Positions 6,454-11,863 of a stretch of DNA of 11,863 bases are shown here, piece after piece. The notes below the pieces were generated by a model. It ran no database searches. It was given only the letters and a program-made list of their open reading frames with translations, and was not told the DNA's origin. Where the stretch lies: the NCBI GenBank assembly GCA_039177555.1, contig JBCDFV010000083.1, positions 1 through 11,863 of the forward strand, in the 5' to 3' direction. How positions within the stretch are numbered: position 1 is the first letter of the stretch; the number at the start of each line of letters is the position of its first letter. The translations under genes were made by a program, and so were the position numbers. This DNA is from JANQGH01 sp039177555. GTDB lineage: Bacteria > Pseudomonadota > Alphaproteobacteria > DSM-16000 > Inquilinaceae.

Positions 6454-7824
6454 TTAGTTCGGCCCGTCGGCGAGTGCGGTCAGCAGCGCCTGAAGCGGCT
6501 TGCCGTCGCCGAGGCCCAGCGCGGCATCGATGGTTCGGTCCTGGCGCCCCGTCGACCAGCCCGCCGCGCCGAGAAGTTGGCGGGCCTTCACCAGTCGTCC
6601 GGCCTCGTCGAACGGGTTTTCCGGATCGCCCAACGCGTCGGCAACCGAGGTCGTTTTTCGATCGCCGTCCTTCAGCCGGACATCGATCGCGGCGCCGAAA
6701 TGGGCCGGGTAGACCGCGTCGAAGCCGTCGTCAACCGCGAGCGTAACGCGATCTCGCAGCGCTGCCAGATCCGCCCGCTGGTAGGCCGCAGGTTCGAAGT
6801 GCGCCAGCGTCGGCTTGCCCTCAGCCAACACCACCGCGACGGCGTGCTGAAGGCTGAACTTGGCCTCGACGGTTGTGTTCGGATGCGCGCGGTCGCAAAA
6901 CCGCACCGCGTCGCCGTAGGTTCGCACGCTGACGGCCTCGACCGCGGCGGGGTCGACCTCGCCGAGCGCCAGGGTCGCGTCGATCACGGGATGGGCATGG
7001 CGGCAGGCGGGCCAGGGCTTGAAGCTGACATCCCAGATCTGCCAGGCGGCCTCCGGCGCCGCCACCACGTCCATCGGGTCGCCGTCCGGGCAGGTCGCGG
7101 CGAAAAAGCCCTGGGGGCCTTCCAGGATGGTCGCCGGCCCGGTGAAGCCGCGCGCCGCCAGGCTGGCCGCGGTGACGCCGGACCAGGCGGCATGGGCGTT
7201 GTGCATCGGCTTGGTCATGACCGGCTCGTGCCGGCACTGCCAAAACCCGGCCGACTGGGTGCCGGCATTGCCAAGCGCGCTGACCAGCTGTCCGTCGTCC
7301 AGGTCGAGCAGCGACCCGGCGGCCGCCGTCGCGCCGAAGGCCCCGCAGGTGCCGGTGTTGTGAAACATGGCGTAATGGCCCGGACCCACCGCGCGGCCCA
7401 GGCGGATCATCGCCTCGTAGCCGCGCACGATGGCGTCGAGCAGGCCGGTGCCGGACGCGTCGACATCCCGGGCGACCGCCAGGGCGGCGGGCATGATGAC
7501 CGGGCCGGGATGCAAGAGCGCGGTGCGGTGAACGTCGTCCATCTCCAAGACCGCGCCCAGGCCACCGACCCCGAACGCCGTCATGGCCGGCCCGGCCTGA
7601 GTGGATGGCAATAGGCCGTCACGACCAAAACGGTCCGCGACCTCGGAGAACAGCAAACGCCCGGCCTCGGTATCGCGGCCGATTGCCGTGCACGCGATCC
7701 AATCGACCAGGTGCCAGGACGCGCGCACCCGGTCCGCATCCGACACCTTCCGGCGCAGGATGGGGCACAGACGCTGGGTGACGCTGTGCTCACCCCGCCG
7801 ATCGATCGCCTGTGAAACGCCCAT
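6454..7824 (-). CDS. MmgE/PrpD-family protein (dehydratase/decarboxylase/isomerase-like)
   Basis: Member of the MmgE/PrpD family, which includes 2-methylcitrate dehydratase, cis-aconitate decarboxylase and iminodisuccinate epimerase. These enzymes work on small di- and tricarboxylic acids in the cytoplasm. From ATG 7824 it has 456 residues, the normal family size. Conserved blocks are LEMDDVH (93-99) followed by HPGPVIMPAAL (105-115), MTKPMHNAHAA (203-213), FKPWPACRHAHPVIDA (268-283) and EAKFSLQHAVA (320-330). The open frame reaches back to 8004, but those 60 extra codons have no family similarity and contain a promoter and palindrome. ATG 7824 has AAGGG 5 nt upstream and places the DWIACTAIG helix at residues 41-49, as expected. 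It is the first gene of an operon with the CoA ligase and amidase. The reaction cannot be assigned from sequence alone. Confidence 0.9.
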   Translation of the reverse strand: MGVSQAIDRRGEHSVTQRLCPILRRKVSDADRVRASWHLVDWIACTAIGRDTEAGRLLFSEVADRFGRDGLLPSTQAGPAMTAFGVGGLGAVLEMDDVHRTALLHPGPVIMPAALAVARDVDASGTGLLDAIVRGYEAMIRLGRAVGPGHYAMFHNTGTCGAFGATAAAGSLLDLDDGQLVSALGNAGTQSAGFWQCRHEPVMTKPMHNAHAAWSGVTAASLAARGFTGPATILEGPQGFFAATCPDGDPMDVVAAPEAAWQIWDVSFKPWPACRHAHPVIDATLALGEVDPAAVEAVSVRTYGDAVRFCDRAHPNTTVEAKFSLQHAVAVVLAEGKPTLAHFEPAAYQRADLAALRDRVTLAVDDGFDAVYPAHFGAAIDVRLKDGDRKTTSVADALGDPENPFDEAGRLVKARQLLGAAGWSTGRQDRTIDAALGLGDGKPLQALLTALADGPN

Positions 7825-7829
7825 CTGCA

Positions 7830-7834
7830 CCCTT
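7830..7834 (-). promoter_or_regulatory. Ribosome binding site fixing the MmgE/PrpD start
   Basis: AAGGG on the minus strand, 5 nt before ATG 7824. It supports this internal ATG over the upstream ATG at 8004. Confidence 0.6.
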
Positions 7835-7836
7835 GG

Positions 7837-7856
7837 AAATTTGTCCGGACATATTT
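7837..7856. promoter_or_regulatory. Palindromic operator candidate for the GntR/UTRA regulator
   Basis: A 20-bp palindrome with nine of ten symmetric pairs. The core TGTCCGGACA (7842-7851) is perfect, and AAAT (7837-7840) and ATTT (7853-7856) mirror each other around a single T-T mismatch. It overlaps the -10 box and the predicted transcription start of the MmgE/PrpD operon, a classic repressor position. The core GTCCGGAC fits the GT-N4-AC frame of HutC-type sites, with CG instead of TA at the centre. The divergent regulator gene starts 172 bp away, making it the obvious partner. Confidence 0.6.
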
Positions 7857-7880
7857 TACTGTTCACGAGAGACCTGGCAA
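7853..7880 (-). promoter_or_regulatory. Sigma70-type promoter of the MmgE/PrpD-ligase-amidase operon
   Basis: On the minus strand TTGCCA (7880-7875) and TAAAAT (7858-7853) are separated by 16 nt. Each box matches five of six consensus bases. The predicted start is near 7846, giving a leader of about 22 nt. Confidence 0.55.
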
Positions 7881-8027
7881 CCGTGACGGAGAGGGGATGG
7901 CCCAGCGCAGGCACGCACCGGTTGAGCAGGGCGAGCAACGGTCGACCGCCATTGCGGTGCCGGTATTCCGTCGCCACGTCAGCTATGCACACGAAGTCCG
8001 GCACAGGCGACGGGCCAGGGGGACAGA

Positions 8028-8774
8028 ATGCTGAACGTCACCACCGACAGTGACGCCTTGCCGCGCTATCATCGGCTCAGCAACGTGCTGCGCCAACGCA
8101 TCGAGGCCGGCGTCTACGAGGTGGGCGCGCTGCTACCGACGGAAAGCGAGCTGTGCGGCGAATTCAACGTCAGCCGCTATACCGTGCGCGAGGCGCTGCG
8201 CCGACTGACCGAAAGCGGGCTGTTGCAACGCCGCCAAGGGTCGGGCAGCCAGGTCATCGCGCGCGAGCCGCAGGCCGCCTTCGTCCAATCCATGCGGTCG
8301 CTGTCGGGCCTGTTCCAGTACGCCACCGACACGCGTTTCGACATAAGATCGATCGAGAAGGTGAAGAACGACAGCGAGCTGGTCGGTTTTCTGGGCGGCC
8401 AGCCGAGGCGCCGCTGGCTGAAGGTCGAGGCCGTGCGCAACGAGCCGGACGGCAACGCGCCGATCTCGTTCACCCGCGTGTTCATCAACGGCCAGTTCGC
8501 CGGCCTGGCGCCCAAGCTGGCCGAGCAAGACGGGCCGTTCTACAGCCTGATCGAGGCCGAATACGGCGAGGTTGTCACCACGGTCTGGCAGGACATCACG
8601 GCGGAGCCCATGCCGTCGGCCATCGGTGAAATCCTCGGCTGTGAGCCCGATGTCTGGGCCGTGCGGGTCGTGCGCCGTTACATCGGCGAGAACGACAAGC
8701 AGCTACAGATCTCGATCAACTATCACCCGGCCGACCGATTCAGCTATTCGATGCAGCTTCGCCGGGGTGGTTAG
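8028..8774 (+). CDS. GntR-family transcriptional regulator, HutC/UTRA type
   Basis: DNA-binding regulator with an N-terminal winged helix-turn-helix and a C-terminal UTRA ligand-binding domain. The 248 residues are typical of the HutC subfamily. The GntR signature is RYHRLSNVLRQRIEAG (13-28), then LLPTESELCGEFNVSRYTVREALRRLTESGLLQRRQGSGS (35-74), with the recognition helix at about 49-60. The UTRA domain fills about 95-243, including PISFTRVFING and the late strand LQISINYHPADRFSYSMQL. ATG 8028 has AGGGGGA just upstream. Such proteins usually repress catabolic genes and release DNA on binding the substrate or an intermediate. It is transcribed divergently from the MmgE/PrpD operon and lies between both catabolic blocks. 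Its TAG overlaps the stop of the convergent CoA-transferase gene within TTAG. Confidence 0.93.
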   Translation: MLNVTTDSDALPRYHRLSNVLRQRIEAGVYEVGALLPTESELCGEFNVSRYTVREALRRLTESGLLQRRQGSGSQVIAREPQAAFVQSMRSLSGLFQYATDTRFDIRSIEKVKNDSELVGFLGGQPRRRWLKVEAVRNEPDGNAPISFTRVFINGQFAGLAPKLAEQDGPFYSLIEAEYGEVVTTVWQDITAEPMPSAIGEILGCEPDVWAVRVVRRYIGENDKQLQISINYHPADRFSYSMQLRRGG

Positions 8775-9925
8775 CCACGGCCCGAGGCCGAAGCGATTTG
8801 TGAGGCGTCGAAGCCCACGTCGCTCAGCAACTCCTCGGTATGCTGGCCCAGCCCGGGCAGCGCGGGATCGATGCGGCCGGGTTCGTCCTGGAACTTGATC
8901 GGGATGCCGATATGGAGGTTGCCGTCCGCGTCGCGCACCAGCATCTCGCGCGCCGCCGCTTGCGGCTGGTGGAATGCCTCCTTCAGGTTCAGCACCGGTG
9001 CGGCGCAGACATCCTTGTCGGCCAGCCAGGCCTCCCACTCCGCCCGCGTGCGCTGGGCGAAGGTGTCGCGCAGGAACGCCTTCACCGGCTCCTGCCCCGG
9101 CCCCGGCGGCCCCGTGGCGATGTCGATCAGATCGGGCCGGTCCAGCGCGGTCAGCAGGTTGCGTACGAATTTGGCCTCAACCCCACCCAGCGCGATATGG
9201 CCGCCATCGGCCGTGGGATAGATCGAATAGAAGGCATAGCCGCCGAAGGACCGCTCCTGCTTGACCACCGGTGGACGATCCTCGGCAAAGACCGGGCCGG
9301 TGACGTTGGGCAGCCAGGCCATGGTCGCGTCCATCATCGACAGGTCGATATGGTCGCCCTTGCCCGTCGTGTGGCGGCGGTGCAGCGCCATGAGGATGCC
9401 GCTTAGCGCCATCAGCGAGCCGGCGAGGTCGGCGACCGGAATGTGCGGGTTGGTCGGCTGGCCGTCACTGCCCAGGTTCAGGCTTACCACGCCGGCCATG
9501 GCCTCAATGGCCAGATCGTGCGCCGGGCGGTTGCGTTCAGGGCCGGTCTGGCCGAAGGCGGCGATCGAGGCATAGATCAGGGCCGGATTTCGGGCCGATA
9601 CCGCCTCGTAGCCAACGCCCAGCCGGTCGACCACGCCGGGCCGGAACGCCTCAACCATGACATCCGCCGTCTCGGCCAGGCGCAGCAGCGCCTCGCGGCC
9701 CAACGGGTCCTTCAGGTTCAGGACGACGCTTTTCTTGCCGCGATGGGTGTTGCGAAACCAGACGCTGTCGCCGCCGGCGCGGTAGCCGACATTGCGCACC
9801 GGCTCGCCCTCGCCCGGCGGTTCGACCTTGATCACCTCCGCCCCGTGATCGGCCATCATCATGGTCAGGTGCGGCCCGGGCAGGAACAGCGACAGGTCGA
9901 TGACCCGGATGCCTTCAAGCTTCAT
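8771..9925 (-). CDS. Class III CoA-transferase (CaiB/BaiF family), downstream copy
   Basis: Family III CoA-transferase that moves CoA between carboxylic acids (formyl-CoA transferase, CaiB and BbsEF relatives). The 384 residues are in the usual 380-410 range. Features are the N-terminal LEGIRVIDLSLFLPGPHLTMMMADHGAEVIKVEPPGEGE block (3-41), LNLKDPLGREAL (69-80), the catalytic Asp137 in RPAHDLAIEAMAG, and TTGKGDHIDLSMMDA in the middle region. It starts at ATG 9925, 6 bp after the stop of the other CoA-transferase gene, with no clear ribosome site, so it is probably translated by coupling. Its TAA overlaps the convergent regulator stop. Donor and acceptor acids are unknown. With the neighbouring dehydrogenase it probably activates an acid for oxidation. 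Confidence 0.92.
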   Translation of the reverse strand: MKLEGIRVIDLSLFLPGPHLTMMMADHGAEVIKVEPPGEGEPVRNVGYRAGGDSVWFRNTHRGKKSVVLNLKDPLGREALLRLAETADVMVEAFRPGVVDRLGVGYEAVSARNPALIYASIAAFGQTGPERNRPAHDLAIEAMAGVVSLNLGSDGQPTNPHIPVADLAGSLMALSGILMALHRRHTTGKGDHIDLSMMDATMAWLPNVTGPVFAEDRPPVVKQERSFGGYAFYSIYPTADGGHIALGGVEAKFVRNLLTALDRPDLIDIATGPPGPGQEPVKAFLRDTFAQRTRAEWEAWLADKDVCAAPVLNLKEAFHQPQAAAREMLVRDADGNLHIGIPIKFQDEPGRIDPALPGLGQHTEELLSDVGFDASQIASASGRG

Positions 9926-9931
9926 GGCCGG

Positions 9932-11149
9932 CTACACCGCACCGTCTTGACGCAAGGCCGCGATTTCGCCGGCCGAATAGCCGACCTCCGCCAACAGGGC
10001 GTCGGTATCGGCGCCGAGCGCCGGCCCGGGCCGTGCGGCCACGCGCTTGCCGTCCAGCAGGATCGGGTTGGCCAGCACCTTGAAGCCGGGTTTCATGGGA
10101 TGGTCGAAGGTGCCGATGCCGCCGCGTTCGCGTAAGTAAGGATTGTCCAGCGCGCCGGTAAAATCATAGACCGGGGCGACCGGCACCTGCCCCATCAGGA
10201 TCGCCATCCATTCGGCGGTCGGCTTCGTGATCAAAACCGCGTCAAGACGCTCCGCCAAGGCATCGCGGTTGGCGCGGCGGTCGGCGAAGCCGGCGAAGCG
10301 CGGATCGTCAAGAAGTTCCGGGCAGCCCAGCAACTCACACAGCCGGCGCCAGAACTTGTCCAGCACGCACATGATGAAGATGTGGCCGTCGCTGGTCGGG
10401 AACATCTCGCACGGGACGACCGAGGGATGACCCGAACGCGGGCGGGCGTTCGTCACCGTGCCCTCATTCAGGTACCAGGTCGCCGGATAGCTCATCTGAT
10501 GGATGGCGACGTCGTAGAGCGTAACGTCCACGTCCCTGCCCTTGCCGGAACGCGCGGCGCCGAAAAGCGCGGCGGTCAGGGCGAACGCCGTGGTCAGGCC
10601 GGTCATGAAATCGACGATCGACAGGCCCATGCGGGTCGGCAGCCCGTCCGGCTCGCCGGTCACGGACATGAAGCCGGCCTCGGCCTGCATCAGATAGTCG
10701 TAGGCCGGCCGCCCCGCCCGGTCATCCATGCGGCCATAGCCGGACAGATGGGCGCAGACGATCGACGGCTTGACCGGAGACAAATGGTCATAAGTCAGGC
10801 CCAGCTTGCCCGGCAGGTCGCCGCGCAGATTGTTGATCACCGCATCCGCACCCTCGACCAGCCGGTGCAGCACCGCCTGGCCCGACGGGTGGCGCAGGTT
10901 CAAGGTCAGGCTGCGCTTGCCGAGATTGAAGGTCTGGAAGAAATGGCTGTCATTGTCGCCCAGGAAATGGGGGCCGGACTGGCGGGCGCTGTCGCCGCCC
11001 GTGCCGTCCACCGGCGGCGTTTCGATCTTGATGATCTCCGCCCCCATATCCGCCATGTACATGGTGCCGAACGGCCCGGCGCCGTACTGTTCGGCGGCCA
11101 GGATGCGCACCCCAGCCAGCGGCAGATCGTCCGTCGCGGTGTCGGTCAC
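9932..11149 (-). CDS. Class III CoA-transferase (CaiB/BaiF family), upstream copy
   Basis: Second family III CoA-transferase, 405 residues from the GTG at 11149. The family block begins at LAGVRILAAEQYGAGPFGTMYMADMGAEIIKIETP (11-45), followed by LNLRHPSGQAVL (83-94), the catalytic Asp151 in GRPAYDYLMQAEAG and SGKGRDVDVTLYD in the middle region. The frame stays open back to 11548, but those codons only mirror the dehydrogenase gene. GTG 11149 has AAAGG 8 nt upstream, shares GTGA with the dehydrogenase stop and gives the family-typical N-terminus. It keeps the catalytic Asp, as does its downstream neighbour, yet the two differ greatly in sequence. They could be separate enzymes with different acids or two subunits of one enzyme, as in benzylsuccinate CoA-transferase. 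Confidence 0.92.
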   Translation of the reverse strand: MTDTATDDLPLAGVRILAAEQYGAGPFGTMYMADMGAEIIKIETPPVDGTGGDSARQSGPHFLGDNDSHFFQTFNLGKRSLTLNLRHPSGQAVLHRLVEGADAVINNLRGDLPGKLGLTYDHLSPVKPSIVCAHLSGYGRMDDRAGRPAYDYLMQAEAGFMSVTGEPDGLPTRMGLSIVDFMTGLTTAFALTAALFGAARSGKGRDVDVTLYDVAIHQMSYPATWYLNEGTVTNARPRSGHPSVVPCEMFPTSDGHIFIMCVLDKFWRRLCELLGCPELLDDPRFAGFADRRANRDALAERLDAVLITKPTAEWMAILMGQVPVAPVYDFTGALDNPYLRERGGIGTFDHPMKPGFKVLANPILLDGKRVAARPGPALGADTDALLAEVGYSAGEIAALRQDGAV

Positions 11150-11863
11150 ACGGGGTGCCTTTCGACAAGCTGCTTGGCGATGATGATGCGCTGGATTTCG
11201 TTGGTGCCCTCGCCGATGCACATCAGCGGCGCGTCGCGGAAGTACCGCTCGATCGGGTATTCCTTGGAATAGCCATAGCCGCCATGGATGCGCATGGCCT
11301 CCAGCGAGTTTTCCACCGCGGCCTCCGACGCGAAATACTTCGCCATGCCGGCCTCCATGTCGCAGCGCTCGCCTTTGTCGTAGGCGCGCGCGGCGTCGTA
11401 GGTCAGCAGTCGCGCCGCCTGCAGCCGGGTCGCCATCTCGCCCAGCTTCAACTGAATGGCCTGGTGCTGGCAGATCGGCTTGCCGAAGGTCTTGCGGATC
11501 TGCGAATAGCTGACGCTGTCCATCAAGGCCGCCGAGGCGATGCCGCAACCGCGCGCGGCGATGTTGATGCGGCCAAGTTCCAGACCCGACAGGGCGGCTT
11601 GCAGACCCCTACCCTCGGTCCCGCCGAGCAGCTTGTCGGCACTGATGCGATAGTTCTCGAAGATCAGCTCGGCACTGTCGATGCCCTTGTAGCCCATCTT
11701 TTCCAGCTTCTTTGAGACCGTGAAGCCGTCGCCCTTCTCGGCGATGAACATGGACATGCCCTTGTGCCTCGGCTCGGCCTCCGGGTCGGTCTTCACCAAC
11801 AGTGCGAAGCACGAGCCGTAAATGCCGTTTGAGATCCAGGTCTTGGTGCCGTCAATGACGTAA
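11146..11863 (-). CDS. Acyl-CoA dehydrogenase, 5' end cut by window edge
   Basis: FAD-dependent acyl-CoA dehydrogenase, which introduces an alpha-beta double bond into an acyl-CoA and passes electrons to electron-transfer flavoprotein. The visible 238 residues are the C-terminal part of a protein usually about 380-400 long; roughly 150 residues lie outside the window. Motifs are DGTKTWISNG (4-13 of the visible part), EKMGYKGIDSAELIFENYRI (54-73), RKTFGKPICQHQAIQ (123-137) and the C-terminal IHGGYGYSKEYPIERYFRD (192-210). The catalytic-base Glu218 lies in IGEGTNEIQR. The EGTNEIQR ending is of the short/branched-chain acyl-CoA type rather than glutaryl-CoA dehydrogenase. Its TGA overlaps the GTG start of the following CoA-transferase gene, so the two are translationally coupled. 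The substrate is presumably the thioester made by the CoA-transferases. Confidence 0.95.
   Translation of the reverse strand, partial: YVIDGTKTWISNGIYGSCFALLVKTDPEAEPRHKGMSMFIAEKGDGFTVSKKLEKMGYKGIDSAELIFENYRISADKLLGGTEGRGLQAALSGLELGRINIAARGCGIASAALMDSVSYSQIRKTFGKPICQHQAIQLKLGEMATRLQAARLLTYDAARAYDKGERCDMEAGMAKYFASEAAVENSLEAMRIHGGYGYSKEYPIERYFRDAPLMCIGEGTNEIQRIIIAKQLVERHPV
11158..11162 (-). promoter_or_regulatory. Ribosome binding site for the GTG-started CoA-transferase
   Basis: AAAGG on the minus strand, 8 nt before GTG 11149 and inside the end of the dehydrogenase gene. It decides the start against longer in-frame possibilities. Confidence 0.55.

Noticed and set aside
7939..7948. Second palindrome CGGTCGACCG in the MmgE/PrpD-regulator spacer
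   Set aside because: It is self-complementary but differs from the TGTCCGGACA core, is GC-only at its arms, and overlaps no recognisable promoter. Chance is likely in GC-rich DNA.
11150..11548. N-terminal extension of the upstream CoA-transferase
   Set aside because: These codons mirror the acyl-CoA dehydrogenase gene in another frame. The family N-terminus begins right after GTG 11149, which has a ribosome site.
1..11863. Mobile elements, CRISPR arrays, tRNA or rRNA genes, toxin-antitoxin or defence genes
   Set aside because: No terminal inverted repeats with a transposase, no regularly spaced repeats, no cloverleaf or rRNA segments and no defence-family motifs were seen on either strand.

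Overview
The window is GC-rich DNA with tightly packed, often overlapping genes. It looks like an accessory catabolic region of an alphaproteobacterium, possibly in the Rhodospirillales. That placement rests on gene content, GC-rich codon use and frequent TTG/GTG starts; no rRNA or other marker gene is present. I see no tRNA, rRNA, insertion sequence, CRISPR array or phage gene.

Layout from left to right. (1) On the minus strand, the 5' part of an FGGY-family sugar/polyol kinase runs off the left edge (1-962). Upstream of it on the same strand is an orphan Sfp-type phosphopantetheinyl transferase (1122-1871). (2) A relatively AT-rich 320-bp divergent spacer (1872-2191) carries candidate promoters for both directions. 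(3) On the plus strand, a DapA/NAL-family aldolase or lyase (2192-3088) is followed by a stand-alone GAF-domain protein (3132-3746). (4) A minus-strand catabolic block is read from right to left: MmgE/PrpD-family protein (7824-6454), phenylacetate-CoA-ligase-like enzyme (6438-5050) and amidase-signature hydrolase (5053-3743). (5) A divergently transcribed GntR/HutC (UTRA) regulator (8028-8774) sits between the two catabolic blocks. (6) A second minus-strand block: acyl-CoA dehydrogenase (partial, right edge to 11146), then two tandem class III CoA-transferases (11149-9932 and 9925-8771).

How the genes may work together (inference). The two minus-strand blocks flanking the regulator carry enzymes for freeing a carboxylic acid from an amide, activating it with CoA (ligase and/or CoA-transferases), oxidising the acyl-CoA, and dehydrating or isomerising a polycarboxylic acid. 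This suggests a CoA-dependent route for an organic acid or amide, with the GntR/UTRA protein as the substrate-sensing switch. The substrate cannot be read from the sequence. The best regulatory evidence is a near-perfect 20-bp palindrome (core TGTCCGGACA, 7842-7851) lying over the -10 element and predicted transcription start of a good sigma70-like promoter just upstream of the MmgE/PrpD gene.

Several starts differ from the longest open frame. The kinase and the CoA-ligase start at TTG, the upstream CoA-transferase at GTG inside a GTGA overlap, and the MmgE/PrpD gene at an internal ATG 60 codons into its open frame. Two convergent gene pairs (3743-3746 and 8771-8774) overlap by the identical tetranucleotide TTAG, so each quartet holds both stop codons.
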